64,000 bases of DNA from CSP1-5 sp964558395 (lineage in GTDB: Bacteria; Methylomirabilota; Methylomirabilia; Methylomirabilales; CSP1-5): NCBI GenBank assembly GCA_964558395.1, contig CAZLDS010000003.1, forward strand, positions 23,810 to 87,809, read 5' to 3'. The notes below the pieces were generated by a model. It was not told the origin of the DNA and ran no database searches. It worked only from the letters and a program-made list of their open reading frames with translations. Within the stretch, counting starts at the first letter, position 1. Each line of letters starts with the position of its first letter. The translations under genes were made by a program, and so were the position numbers. Shown here one piece after another: positions 26,334-35,028 of the stretch.

Positions 26334-26353
26334 TTCCCCGTGAACCCCATTGA
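26314..26353 (+). repeat. Perfect 20-bp tandem duplication
   Basis: The unit TTCCCCGTGAACCCCATTGA occurs twice back to back (26314-26333 and 26334-26353). The first copy contains the stop codon of the GGDEF gene. The second copy contains an in-frame GTG that could serve as an upstream start for pgpA. Confidence 0.9.
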
Positions 26354-26384
26354 CAGACCGCGCCGCAGCATCTACGCTCACGAG

Positions 26385-26840
26385 ATGAAACACCCTTTTT
26401 CAGACAGGCTTGTCGTGGCGATGGCGACTGCCGCCTACCTGGGCTACCTGCCTCCGGCCCCCGGTACCCTCGGAAGCGTTCTTGGGCTCCTTCTCCTGTG
26501 GCCCTTGGGCGCCGGCACGGCCCAAGTCCTGGTGACGCTTTGCCTCATTGGCGTAGGGATCGCGGTCGCCGACCGGGCGGCGAAGATCCTGGAGGAGCAA
26601 GACCCTTCCGCCATCATTATTGATGAAATCGCCGGGATCGCGGTAGCGACGATGCTCCTGCCGCCTCACGTTCTGGAGCGGGGGATGGCGTTTGTCCTCT
26701 TTCGGCTTTTCGATGTGCTCAAGCCCTTCCCCGCGCGGCATGCCGAGCGTCTCTCCGGAGGGTGGGGGATCGTTGCCGATGATCTGATCGCCGGGCTGTA
26801 CGCCAACGTGTTGGTCCAGGTGTGGCTCCTCATCTCATGA
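26385..26840 (+). CDS. pgpA: Phosphatidylglycerophosphatase A
   Basis: This integral membrane enzyme dephosphorylates phosphatidylglycerol phosphate in phospholipid synthesis. The conserved PgpA features are present: TAAYLGYLPPAPGTLGSVLG, DRAAKILEEQDPSAIIIDEIAGI (acidic catalytic cluster), and FRLFDVLKPFPARHAERLSGGWGIVADDLIAG. Three to four hydrophobic segments are visible in ~151 residues. ATG 26385 is chosen because the family N-terminus begins there; the open frame extends to a GTG at 26340 within a duplicated 20-mer. Its stop overlaps the cinA ATG (ATGA), indicating translational coupling. Confidence 0.9.
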   Translation: MKHPFSDRLVVAMATAAYLGYLPPAPGTLGSVLGLLLLWPLGAGTAQVLVTLCLIGVGIAVADRAAKILEEQDPSAIIIDEIAGIAVATMLLPPHVLERGMAFVLFRLFDVLKPFPARHAERLSGGWGIVADDLIAGLYANVLVQVWLLIS

Positions 26841-28096
26841 ACGCACAGAATGCCGAGATCGTCAGTGTCGGAACGGAGCTCCTCCAGGGAGGGCTGGTCG
26901 ATAGGAATAGTGTGTTCCTCACTCAGAGGCTCCACGAGATCGGGATTGAAGTTTCGTACCGGACAACGGTCGGGGATGACCGGGGGCAGATCCGTGACGT
27001 CCTTCGACAGGCCCTAAGCCGGGCCACCGTCGTGGTGGTCACCGGTGGGCTGGGTCCTACCGCCGATGATCTCACACGGGATGCGTTGGGGGATGTCAGC
27101 GGGAGGCCCCTGGTGCTGCACGGTGAGACCCTGAGGATGATCGAAGACCGATTCGCCGAGCGCGGGGTTCCCATACCGGAACTCGTCAAGCGTCAGGCCT
27201 GGGTCCCGGAGGGTTTTGTCGTGATGCGAAATCGTCACGGAACGGCGCCAGGCTTGCTTTGGGAGAGGGGCGAGGGTTTCCTCGTCGCCCTCCCCGGCCC
27301 GCCCCGGGAGATGCAACCGCTTTTTACCGAGCAGGTCCTGCCGGTCCTGCTGAAGGGAGCCAGGAGCAAGCGGCGGATCCGGAGCCGGACCATGAGAGTC
27401 TGTGGACTCCGCGAGGCGCAGGTGGAGGAGCAGATCAGTGATCTGCTCCACGGCGACTATCCCCCTGTCAGCATCCTGGCGAGGGCGGGAGAGGTCCACG
27501 TCCGGATCACGATTGCGGGAACGGAGGAGGAGGTAGAGTCCCAGCTGGAGTTGTGGGAGGCAAAGCTGCGGGACCGTTTGGGAGATCGGGTCTTCGGCGT
27601 TGATGAAGAGCGCCTGGAGGAGGCGGTGGGACGCCTGCTCCGCATGCAGGGAAAGACCGTGGCTGTCGCCGAGTCCTGCACGGGCGGTCTGGTGGCTCAT
27701 CGGATCACGAACATTCCCGGGAGCTCGGACTATTTCGAACGGGGGGTTGTGTCGTACAGCAATCGGGCCAAGGTGGAACTGCTGGGCGTTCCCGTCTCCC
27801 TGATCGAACAGCATGGCGCGGTGAGTCCGGAGGTGGCCGTGGCGATGGCGACGGGGGTTCGGCATCTCGCGGGAACGGATCTCGGCATTGGGCTCACCGG
27901 GATCGCCGGTCCCGGGGGGGGGACCGAGGCCAAGCCGGTCGGGCTCACCTACATTGCTCTGGCCGACGCGCATGGGGGGGAGTGGTGTGAGTATCGATTT
28001 CAGTTCGATCGGGAGGAGAACAAGGTGTGGGCCACGCAGACGGCCCTGGAGATGCTGCGCCAGTACCTCCTCAAGACGAGCGCTGGGGCTTCGTGA
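26837..28096 (+). CDS. cinA: CinA-family protein, NMN deamidase
   Basis: CinA is a two-domain protein. The N-terminal molybdopterin-binding-like (COG1058) domain has SVGTELLQGGLVDRN and VVTGGLGPTADDLTRDAL. The C-terminal PncC domain has VAESCTGGLVAHRITNIPGSS and ERGVVSYSNRAKVELLGV and recycles NMN to nicotinate mononucleotide. 419 residues is full length. The ATG at 26837 overlaps the pgpA stop, so the pair is coupled. In many genomes pgpA, cinA, thpR and recA are adjacent; recA is not here. Confidence 0.93.
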   Translation: MNAQNAEIVSVGTELLQGGLVDRNSVFLTQRLHEIGIEVSYRTTVGDDRGQIRDVLRQALSRATVVVVTGGLGPTADDLTRDALGDVSGRPLVLHGETLRMIEDRFAERGVPIPELVKRQAWVPEGFVVMRNRHGTAPGLLWERGEGFLVALPGPPREMQPLFTEQVLPVLLKGARSKRRIRSRTMRVCGLREAQVEEQISDLLHGDYPPVSILARAGEVHVRITIAGTEEEVESQLELWEAKLRDRLGDRVFGVDEERLEEAVGRLLRMQGKTVAVAESCTGGLVAHRITNIPGSSDYFERGVVSYSNRAKVELLGVPVSLIEQHGAVSPEVAVAMATGVRHLAGTDLGIGLTGIAGPGGGTEAKPVGLTYIALADAHGGEWCEYRFQFDREENKVWATQTALEMLRQYLLKTSAGAS

Positions 28097-28126
28097 GGTT
28101 TGACCGTCGGTTCACACGTACGGCGC

Positions 28127-28693
28127 ATGAGGCTGTTTATTGCCATCAATGTGGATCCTTCCCTGAGGCCTCCCCTGATTGAGATCCAGGGAACGCTCAA
28201 GGCGACTCGGGCACCGGTCAGCTGGGTCAAGCCGGAGAACCTTCACTTCACTCTGAAGTTCCTGGGGGAAATATCCGAGGCTCACCTGCCGGCCGTTCGT
28301 GAGGCCTTGCGCGGCTCCCTGGCCGGGATGCAGTCCTTTCTGGTGTCATTGGCGGGCGTGGGGACCTTCCCCCCGAAGGGGAGGCCGCGAGTCGTCTGGG
28401 TTGGGGTAGAGCGGGGTGCCGATGAGATGACAGCGCTCCGGGAGCGGATCGACACAAGCCTCCTGCCGCTCGGGTTTCCGCGCGAGCAGCGGCCTTTTCA
28501 GCCGCATCTGACCCTGGGCCGGGTCAAGAGTGGCGGGCGACTCGATCCGCTGCTCGATGGTCTCCACAGTGCCGCGGTTGGTCAGGTGGGACAGATGCAG
28601 GTGGCATGCGTCGACCTAATGCAGAGCCAGCTCCACCCCGCGGGGGCGATCTACACCTCTGTGGAAGCGGTTCCGTTGGAAGAGGGGACGTAA
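28127..28693 (+). CDS. thpR: RNA 2',3'-cyclic phosphodiesterase ThpR (LigT)
   Basis: This 2H-phosphoesterase has two H-x-T-L motifs, LHFTLKFLG (~residue 42) and PHLTLGRVK (~126), and begins MRLFIAINVDP as family members do. The ATG at 28127 was chosen over the open extension because of this N-terminus. The TAA stop overlaps the next ATG (TAATG), so the glycerate kinase gene is coupled to it. Activity on 2',3'-cyclic RNA ends is known for the family; the in vivo role is unclear. Confidence 0.92.
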   Translation: MRLFIAINVDPSLRPPLIEIQGTLKATRAPVSWVKPENLHFTLKFLGEISEAHLPAVREALRGSLAGMQSFLVSLAGVGTFPPKGRPRVVWVGVERGADEMTALRERIDTSLLPLGFPREQRPFQPHLTLGRVKSGGRLDPLLDGLHSAAVGQVGQMQVACVDLMQSQLHPAGAIYTSVEAVPLEEGT

Positions 28694-30030
28694 TGGTCGG
28701 CCGGAAGGGGACCGCCCAGTTGCGGAAAGCGGCCGGGGAGATCTTCCAGGCGGCATTGGAAGCGGCGAATCCCCGCGCTTCGATCCACCGCCATCTGCGC
28801 CGTGATGGAGAGAACCTCCTGGTGAATGGAGGCGTGTACGATCTCGGCCAGGGCAAAATCTATGTGGTGGGTGCCGGGAAGGCCGCGGCGGCGATGGCAG
28901 GCGCCGTGGAAGAGCTCCTCGGGGATCGCGTGAGCGACGGCGTGGTTGTGGTGAAGGACGGCCACGGCGTTCCTTTACGGCGCATTCGCACCCACGAGGC
29001 GAGTCATCCGCTCCCCGATGCGCGAGGGGTTGAAGGGACCGCGGCAATTCTCGCCCTGCTTGCCCAGACTCGCCCGGAGGATCTGGTGATAGTCCTGATC
29101 TCCGGCGGGGGTTCGGCCCTGGTGCCGGCTCCCGTCGCAGGCATAGCGCTCCGCGAGAAGCAAACCGTTACGCGCGAGCTTCTCGCCTCCGGGGCCACCA
29201 TTGAAGAAATCAATGCGGTCAGGAAACACTGCTCCCGACTCAAGGGGGGGCAGATGGCACGGGCAGTCCAGCCGGCTTCGTGCCTCACGTTGGTGCTCTC
29301 GGATGTCATCGACGACCCGTTGGATGTCATCGCCTCCGGTCCCACAGTCCCGGACCCGACCACGTACGAGGATGCCTTGCGGGTCCTTTCTCGCTACGCG
29401 CTGCATGATCGAATGCCCGCGAGCATTGGGCGGCATCTGGAAAAAGGGGCGCGGGGAGAAGTATCGGAAACCCCGAAAACCGGCGATCCCTGCTTCGAAA
29501 AATCGCGGCATGTCATCGTGGGGAATAACCTGGAGTCCCTCCTGGCGGCCCGAGATCGGGCGGCACGGCTGGGATTTCATACCCTGCTCCTGACCAGAGG
29601 CCTGCGCGGAGAGAGTCGGGAGGTAGCCAGGGTATTAGCCGCCTTTCTTCTGGAGACCCGGCGGTCCGGCCACCCCATTCCGCCCCCGGCCTGCCTGCTC
29701 CTGGGGGGAGAGACCACCGTCACGATCCGTGGGAAAGGCAAGGGGGGGCGAAGTCAAGAACTGGCACTGGCCGTGGCGATCGACATCGCCGGCGCAGAGG
29801 GTTGCGTCATTTTCAGTGCCGGAACCGATGGAAGCGATGGGCCTACCGACGCGGCCGGGGCGGTGGCGGACGGTGAGACCTACCCTCGGGCCAAAGCGGC
29901 GGGGTCGGATCCACTCCGCGCCTTGGAGGACAACGATGCGTATCACTTTTTTCAAAATCTGGGAGACCTGATCCAGACCGGTCCCACCCTGACGAACGTG
30001 ATGGATGTCACCCTACTCCTTGTGGGCTAG
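28693..30030 (+). CDS. Glycerate 2-kinase (DUF4147-MOFRL family)
   Basis: The N-terminal DUF4147 domain (YVVGAGKAAAAMAGAVEE, LISGGGSALVPAPVAGI, INAVRKHCSRLKGGQMA) is followed by a MOFRL domain (GETTVTIRGKGKGGRSQELALA, SAGTDGSDGPTDAAGAVADG). Characterised members phosphorylate D-glycerate to 2-phosphoglycerate; older annotations call them hydroxypyruvate reductase. 445 residues fits. The enzyme would feed glycerate from photorespiratory-type or serine-cycle metabolism into glycolysis. The start overlaps the thpR stop. It ends an apparent pgpA-cinA-thpR-gck operon, since a new promoter follows. Confidence 0.88.
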   Translation: MVGRKGTAQLRKAAGEIFQAALEAANPRASIHRHLRRDGENLLVNGGVYDLGQGKIYVVGAGKAAAAMAGAVEELLGDRVSDGVVVVKDGHGVPLRRIRTHEASHPLPDARGVEGTAAILALLAQTRPEDLVIVLISGGGSALVPAPVAGIALREKQTVTRELLASGATIEEINAVRKHCSRLKGGQMARAVQPASCLTLVLSDVIDDPLDVIASGPTVPDPTTYEDALRVLSRYALHDRMPASIGRHLEKGARGEVSETPKTGDPCFEKSRHVIVGNNLESLLAARDRAARLGFHTLLLTRGLRGESREVARVLAAFLLETRRSGHPIPPPACLLLGGETTVTIRGKGKGGRSQELALAVAIDIAGAEGCVIFSAGTDGSDGPTDAAGAVADGETYPRAKAAGSDPLRALEDNDAYHFFQNLGDLIQTGPTLTNVMDVTLLLVG

Positions 30031-30171
30031 TCCTGAGTAGATCGAAGAACTAGTCCTGAGCACATCGGAGGGTTAGTGCTTCGATTGGCACATACAATTA
30101 CGTATTCCTGTGAATCACATCAGAGATATTGTTTACGTAGCACAAGTGTCTTGTTTCGAAGAAAACGCTTG

Positions 30172-30200
30172 TTGACAGGAACCATAACATTGCATAAGAT
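30172..30200 (+). promoter_or_regulatory. Strong sigma70 promoter for the ffh operon
   Basis: A consensus TTGACA (30172-30177) and TAAGAT (30195-30200) are separated by 17 bases. The surrounding sequence is A+T-rich against a G+C-rich background. The ffh ATG lies 24 bases after the -10 box, so the leader is very short. The remaining space from 30031 holds a degenerate duplication (TAGTCCTGAG occurs at 30029 and 30050) and nothing else recognisable. Confidence 0.7.
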
Positions 30201-30224
30201 AATGGTTCATCGCTAACGCGCGCT

Positions 30225-31550
30225 ATGTTTCATCGATTATCCGATCGGCTTCAAGCGATTTTTAAGAAGCTCCGCGGCCACGGGACGCTGACCGAAGAGC
30301 AGATTACCTCGGCCCTCCGGGAGGTCCGGTTGGCGCTGCTCGAGGCGGATGTCCACTATGGCGTGGTCAGGGACTTTCTGGACCGGGTGCGCGAGCGGGC
30401 TGTCGGGCGTGAGGTTCTGCAGTCTCTCACGCCGGGACAGCAAGTAGTCAAGATCGTTTTTGAAGAACTCACCCTGCTCTTGGGTGGAACGGGAACCGGC
30501 TTGGCCTCGGGTGGCCGCACCCCTTCGGTGATCCTGCTGGTGGGGCTTCAGGGATCTGGGAAGACCACCACGACCGCAAAGCTGGCCACGTTGCTCAAGC
30601 GACAGGGCCGGATGCCTCTCATGGTGGCGGCGGATACGCGTCGTCCCGCCGCGGCAGAACAGCTTCGTATTCTGGGGGTGAAAGCCGGGATCGAGGTCTT
30701 CACCGATCCCAGGGCATCGGCGTTGCGCGTATCCCAAGAGGCGCTGGAGTACGCCGGGGCCAAGGGTTTTGAGCCGGTGCTCGTGGACACCGGGGGGAGG
30801 CTCCATATCGATGATGACCTCATGGCAGAGCTCGGGGCCGTCAAGGATGCAGTCCGTCCTCTGGAGACCCTGCTCGTCCTCGACGCCATGATCGGTCAGG
30901 ATGTGCTCGGAGTGGCCACCGCCTTTCACAGCGCGCTGGACTTGAGCGGCTTCATTTTGACAAAACTGGAGGGGGATGCCCGAGGAGGGGCAGCCCTCTC
31001 TGTTCGGGCGGTGACAGGACGTCCCATCAAGTTTATCGGCCTCGGAGAAGGGCTGGACGCGCTCGAGCCGTTTCATCCAGAGCGGATGGCCTCTCGCATT
31101 CTCGGGATGGGCGATGTCCTTTCATTGGTGGAGCGGGCGGAAGCCGCGGTGGACAGGGCGAGAGCCGAGGAGATGGCTCGGAGGATCCACCGGAACGCGT
31201 ACACACTGGAGGACTTTCGAGAACAGCTTACCCAGGTCCGACAGATGGGGTCGATTGAGGAACTCATGGGGATGATTCCCGGTCTCCCAGCAGGGAGCGG
31301 CAACCCACAGGTGGACGCAAAAGCCCTCACGCGGACGGAGGCCATTCTGAGTTCCATGACCAAGGAAGAGCGACGGAACCCAGGGATCTTGAACGGGAGC
31401 CGGCGTCAACGGATCGCCAAAGGTTCCGGGACCTCTGTTGCCGCCGTCAACCAGCTGTTGCGACAGTTTCAGCAAACGCAGCGAGTCATGCGACAGATGC
31501 TCCTGGCAGCGAAGAAAAACCGAACGCGAAGCATCTTTCCTCTGGGGTAA
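30225..31550 (+). CDS. ffh: Signal recognition particle protein Ffh
   Basis: Ffh is the SRP54 GTPase that delivers nascent membrane proteins to the translocon. N-domain helices come first (LTEEQITSALREVRLALLEADVH). The G domain has GLQGSGKTTTTAKLA (~107), DTRRPAAAEQL, DTGGRLHIDD and TKLEGDARGGAALS. The M domain has MIPGLP, GILNGSRRQRIAKGSG (the RNA-binding HTH) and a short tail. 441 residues is standard. The SRP RNA gene was not found in the window. ffh heads the rpsP-trmD-rplS block, a very common order. Confidence 0.97.
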   Translation: MFHRLSDRLQAIFKKLRGHGTLTEEQITSALREVRLALLEADVHYGVVRDFLDRVRERAVGREVLQSLTPGQQVVKIVFEELTLLLGGTGTGLASGGRTPSVILLVGLQGSGKTTTTAKLATLLKRQGRMPLMVAADTRRPAAAEQLRILGVKAGIEVFTDPRASALRVSQEALEYAGAKGFEPVLVDTGGRLHIDDDLMAELGAVKDAVRPLETLLVLDAMIGQDVLGVATAFHSALDLSGFILTKLEGDARGGAALSVRAVTGRPIKFIGLGEGLDALEPFHPERMASRILGMGDVLSLVERAEAAVDRARAEEMARRIHRNAYTLEDFREQLTQVRQMGSIEELMGMIPGLPAGSGNPQVDAKALTRTEAILSSMTKEERRNPGILNGSRRQRIAKGSGTSVAAVNQLLRQFQQTQRVMRQMLLAAKKNRTRSIFPLG

Positions 31551-31583
31551 TATGCGGGTGTATGTGGAATGGGAGGTGATTCA

Positions 31584-31865
31584 ATGGCCGTACGGCTTAG
31601 GCTAAAGCGCATCGGCGCAAAGAAGATGCCCGTGTACCGGGTGGTCGTGATGGATGCCCGATCTCCCCGGGACGGCCGCATCATCGAAAGCATCGGGGTC
31701 TACAATCCCCTCCAAGAGCCAGCAGCGTTGACCGTTGATGAGGAGAAGGCCCTCTCCTGGCTTCAAAAGGGCGCGCGGCCGACGGCGACCGTACGCGAGC
31801 TTCTCTCGACTGCGGGGGTCTTGGAGCGTTTTGCTGACCTGAGAAGGTCTGGGAAAACTGCGTGA
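31584..31865 (+). CDS. rpsP: 30S ribosomal protein S16
   Basis: It starts MAVRLRLKRIGAKKMPVYRVVV, with DGRIIESIGVYNPL and the GARPTATVRELL helix, giving 93 residues, typical of S16. ATG 31584 has GGGAGGTGA six bases upstream; the ATG at 31569 lies before that ribosome site and was rejected. It is the first gene of the conserved rpsP-khpA-rimM-trmD-rplS cluster. Confidence 0.97.
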   Translation: MAVRLRLKRIGAKKMPVYRVVVMDARSPRDGRIIESIGVYNPLQEPAALTVDEEKALSWLQKGARPTATVRELLSTAGVLERFADLRRSGKTA

Positions 31866-31938
31866 TCGTCAGTGGCTTGTCGATCGGAATCCCTGAGGGG
31901 TTTCTGCCGAGAACCGCGACGGCATTGGGGAGGCAGAG

Positions 31939-32172
31939 GTGTTGAAGGAACTTGTGGAGTACATTGCGAAGGCCTTAGTGGACAACCCCGATGCGGTGGT
32001 CGTTGAAGCGATCGAGGACGAGAAAACGATGATGTTACGGCTCAAGGTAGCCCAGTCGGATTTGGGCCGGGTGATCGGGAAGCAGGGGCGGACAGCCCGA
32101 GCGATGCGTACCCTGCTCCACGCTACAGCAGCGAAATCTCGGCGGCGGGCGGTCTTGGAAATCGTTGAGTAG
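31939..32172 (+). CDS. khpA: KH-domain RNA-binding protein KhpA
   Basis: The 77 residues form one KH domain with the GxxG loop in VIGKQGRTARAMRTLL. It starts LKELVEYIAKALVDNPDAV, as KhpA (YlqC) proteins do. KhpA partners KhpB/Jag and binds many RNAs. The start is GTG with GAGG upstream. Its place between rpsP and rimM is the conserved one. Confidence 0.95.
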   Translation: MLKELVEYIAKALVDNPDAVVVEAIEDEKTMMLRLKVAQSDLGRVIGKQGRTARAMRTLLHATAAKSRRRAVLEIVE

Positions 32173-32178
32173 GGGCCG

Positions 32179-32703
32179 GTGGCGTCTCAGAGGTTATTGG
32201 TCCTGGGACGGGTCCTGGGGGCTTGGGGTCTTCGGGGGGCCGTGAAGGTACAATCCTTTGCTGATCCCCCTACGCTTGTCCCCCCGGGGAGATCGGTGGT
32301 CCTTCGGGGACGTCGAGGGGAATCAGAATTACGCGTCGGGACGATTCGACCTTTACGGCATCTGTTTGTGGCGACCTTTCAGGGTATTGACAATCGGGAG
32401 GCGGCTGAAGCGGTGCGGGGCTACGATATCTGTGTTCCGCGGGGGTCGGCCCCGCCGCTACCGGAGGCGTCGTATTATCAATACGACATCCTTGGCCTCG
32501 CCGTGGAGGCGGAGACAGGCGAGGAGTTCGGCGAGATCGTGGACATCTGGCCCTCGCGTGCTCACGACTTGTATGTCGTCCGGAGGGGGGCTGAGGAGTG
32601 GCTCCTTCCCGCCGTTCAGGCCTTTATTCTCCGGGTCGACCTGGCACGGCGGGTGATGGTCGTGCGTCCGATAGAAGGGTTGGTCGACGCTGAGACGGTA
32701 TGA
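32179..32703 (+). CDS. rimM: Ribosome maturation factor RimM
   Basis: RimM assists 30S head assembly and binds S19. The N-terminal barrel has VLGRVLGAWGLRGAVKVQSFAD, and the C-terminal PRC-barrel has YYQYDILGLAVEAETGEEFGEI and EWLLPAVQAFILRVDL. 174 residues is standard. The start is GTG 32179, seven bases after the khpA stop. Its 3' end overlaps the probable CTG start of trmD. Confidence 0.93.
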   Translation: MASQRLLVLGRVLGAWGLRGAVKVQSFADPPTLVPPGRSVVLRGRRGESELRVGTIRPLRHLFVATFQGIDNREAAEAVRGYDICVPRGSAPPLPEASYYQYDILGLAVEAETGEEFGEIVDIWPSRAHDLYVVRRGAEEWLLPAVQAFILRVDLARRVMVVRPIEGLVDAETV

Positions 32704-33448
32704 CATCGTTACCCTCTTTCGAGGGATGTTCTCCGGGCCCCTACATGAGAGCATTCTGAAGCGCGCCCAGGAGAAGGGACTAGTGGAGATTCGGGTGCAC
32801 GATCTGAGAGAGTGGACCCACGACCGACATCGAGTGGTGGATGACGTCCCCTATGGCGGCGAGCCGGGGATGGTGCTCAAGCCGGAGCCATTCTTTGAAG
32901 CCGTGGACGCGCTACGGAGGCCAGAGAGCGAGGTGCTTCTTCTTACCCCCCAAGGGGAGCGATTCGATCACGCCATGGCGTGTCGCCTGGTGGACGCACG
33001 ACATCTCGTCTTCCTCTGCGGCCGATACGAGGGCTTCGATGAGCGGGTTCGAACATTGGCGGACCGCGAGATCTCCATTGGCGACTACGTCTTGAGCGGC
33101 GGGGAGCTGCCGGCCCTCGTCGTGATTGATGCCCTCGTGCGACTGATCCGCGGGGCGCTGGGAGGTACGAATTCGGCGACGCAAGATTCTTTTGTGGGCC
33201 GTGTGCTTGATCATCCCCAGTATACTCGGCCTCCCGTGTATCTTGGGATGCAGGTTCCGGAGGTCCTGCTCTCGGGGGATCACGAGCGCATTCGCCGCTG
33301 GCGCCGAAAAGAAGCGTTGCGCCGTACGCTCCTCCGTCGACCGGACCTGTTGCAGCACGCGGGACTGACCGCCGAGGATCAATCGCTGCTTTCTGAGATC
33401 CGAGCAGAAGATGAAGGTGTGAGGGACCAACACACGGAGAAGCTATGA
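32690..33448 (+). CDS. trmD: tRNA (guanine-N1)-methyltransferase TrmD
   Basis: TrmD makes m1G37 in tRNAs and prevents frameshifting. The knot-fold SPOUT signatures are present: THDRHRVVDDVPYGGEPGMVLKPEP, the LCGRYEGFDERV motif and ISIGDYVLSGGELPALVVIDA. The first ATG is at 32726, but the conserved N-terminal strand YDIVTLFRGMF is encoded upstream of it, in frame. The only plausible start between the upstream in-frame TAG and that motif is CTG at 32690, which would give M-R-R-YDIVTLF and overlap rimM by 14 bases. The CTG start is therefore preferred; the 32726 start would truncate the first beta strand. The stop overlaps the rplS ATG. Confidence 0.93.
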   Translation: MRRYDIVTLFRGMFSGPLHESILKRAQEKGLVEIRVHDLREWTHDRHRVVDDVPYGGEPGMVLKPEPFFEAVDALRRPESEVLLLTPQGERFDHAMACRLVDARHLVFLCGRYEGFDERVRTLADREISIGDYVLSGGELPALVVIDALVRLIRGALGGTNSATQDSFVGRVLDHPQYTRPPVYLGMQVPEVLLSGDHERIRRWRRKEALRRTLLRRPDLLQHAGLTAEDQSLLSEIRAEDEGVRDQHTEKL

Positions 33449-33801
33449 ATATCGACAGCCATTTGAAGTCTGTAGAAGCCCCCCACCTCCGGACCGATCT
33501 GACCCCTTTTGGGCCTGGCGACACCGTCCGAGTCTATGTCAAGGTCCGGGAGGGGGAGAAGGAACGGATCCAGGCCTTTGAGGGAGTGGTCCTCCGACGG
33601 CGGAAGGCGGGCACCGGGTCCACCTTTACTGTTCGCAAAGTCAGCTACGGTGTTGGGGTGGAACGTACCTTCCCCCTCCACTCCCCCTTGATCGAGCGGA
33701 TCGAGCGCCAACGGGTTGGCCGCGTGCGGCGGGCCAAGCTCTATTTTCTGCGAGAGCGACGGGGGAAGGCCGCGCGCATTCGGGAGAAGCGGAGCACGTG
33801 A
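33445..33801 (+). CDS. rplS: 50S ribosomal protein L19
   Basis: L19 sits at the 30S-50S interface. The 118 residues include FGPGDTVRVYVKVREGEKERIQ, FEGVVLRRRKAGTGSTFTVRK, GVGVERTFPLHSPLIERI and the YFLRERRGKAARIREK tail, all typical. ATGA overlap with trmD indicates coupled translation. Confidence 0.97.
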   Translation: MNIDSHLKSVEAPHLRTDLTPFGPGDTVRVYVKVREGEKERIQAFEGVVLRRRKAGTGSTFTVRKVSYGVGVERTFPLHSPLIERIERQRVGRVRRAKLYFLRERRGKAARIREKRST

Positions 33802-33994
33802 CTCAGGCCTGGCGGTTTTGCGTTTGCACGGGTTCCCTTCCGATGACAATGCCCGGGCGATCTCTCCCTTTCGGGCCCGAAGCACTTTCCCTGTGTATTG
33901 GCATAATGAGGCACGCAGCCGGTCGGCCGATGACGGTGGGCGTCTCGGCCGTCAGAACGGGAGTCCGGCCTGGAACCGGTGGAGACGTGCAGGG

Positions 33995-34615
33995 ATGAGG
34001 GGAATCGAACAGGCGATCCGCCGAAAAGGATTTCAACGGCTGGCGGGGGTGGATGAGGCTGGGCGAGGGGCGCTCGCAGGGCCGGTGGTGGCGGCGGCGG
34101 TCATGTTCACTGATGGCCAGCCAATCGTCGGGGTCAACGATTCAAAGCGGCTGAGCCAGCAGCGGCGCGAGGTGTTGTACCGACGGATTCGGGAAGATGC
34201 ATTAGCGGTCGGAGTGGGGGTGGTGAACGTCCCGACCATTGAGGCGCGGAATATCCTCCGAGCCACCCTCTTGGCCATGGCGCGGGCCGTCGTGGACCTG
34301 CAGGTGTCACTCGATGGGATCCTCGTGGACGGACTGGCGGTCCCTGACGTTGACATCCCCGTTTTTCCCGTGGCCGGGGGGGATCGTCATTGTTCTTCCG
34401 TCGCTGCTGCCTCCATCGTCGCCAAGGTGACCCGGGATCGGATCATGGCGGACTACCATAAGAGGTATCCGGTCTACGGTTTCGATCAGCACAAGGGATA
34501 TGGGACGGAGGCGCATCTTCAGGCCATCGCCGCACATGGGATAAGTCCCATTCATCGGAGGACTTTCAGTCCCGTCCGGCAGATACGGTTACCGCTGGCC
34601 CTCGTAGGGAGGTGA
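33995..34615 (+). CDS. rnhB: Ribonuclease HII
   Basis: It removes RNA, including single ribonucleotides, from RNA-DNA hybrids. The active-site motifs are AGVDEAGRGALAGPVVAAA (DE pair), NDSKRLS, DGLAVPD and GDRHCSSVAAASIVAKVTRD with its catalytic Asp. 206 residues matches the family. ATG 33995 was selected because the enzyme starts there and a CAGGG precedes it; the open frame extends ~90 codons upstream without similarity. The 193 bases between rplS and this start hold no recognisable feature. The stop overlaps the yraN start. Confidence 0.95.
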   Translation: MRGIEQAIRRKGFQRLAGVDEAGRGALAGPVVAAAVMFTDGQPIVGVNDSKRLSQQRREVLYRRIREDALAVGVGVVNVPTIEARNILRATLLAMARAVVDLQVSLDGILVDGLAVPDVDIPVFPVAGGDRHCSSVAAASIVAKVTRDRIMADYHKRYPVYGFDQHKGYGTEAHLQAIAAHGISPIHRRTFSPVRQIRLPLALVGR

Positions 34616-34992
34616 GTGTGCCGGACCGGCGAAGGGTAGGGGTCGAAGGGGAGACGGTGGCCCGCCGCTTCCTCGAGAGGCTCGGATTTCGGATCGTGGA
34701 GGGAAACTTCGCGTGTCCACTGGGGGAGATTGATCTCATCGCGCAGGACGGAGAGGTGCTGGTCTTTGTCGAGGTGAAGGCTCGCCGCTCGACGCGATTC
34801 GGCGCCCCCGCGGAGGCAGTGCATGGGAGAAAGCAACGGCAGATCCTCCGTGTCGCTGAGGCCTATATGCGAGAACGCCGGCTGCGGGTTCCGTGTCGCG
34901 TGGATGTGGTGGCGGTGGAGTTTCCGGCGCAGGGTGCCGAACCGAAGATCGAGCTGATTCGGAACGCAGTACACCAAAGCGGGTTCCCCTAG
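34612..34992 (+). CDS. yraN: YraN/UPF0102 family nuclease-like protein
   Basis: The 126 residues have the UPF0102 endonuclease-like core: GETVARRFLERLGFRIVEGNFAC, GEIDLIAQDGEVLVFVEVKARRS (E-D-ExK-type metal site), and the RQILRVAEAYMRERR helix. Function is unproven, but the fold resembles Holliday-junction resolvases. The GTG start overlaps the rnhB stop, reproducing the widespread rnhB-yraN pair. Confidence 0.92.
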   Translation: MSVPDRRRVGVEGETVARRFLERLGFRIVEGNFACPLGEIDLIAQDGEVLVFVEVKARRSTRFGAPAEAVHGRKQRQILRVAEAYMRERRLRVPCRVDVVAVEFPAQGAEPKIELIRNAVHQSGFP

Positions 34993-35028
34993 AAGCGGCG
35001 CTTGAGCCCGGTGGGCGCGGGAGGGATT

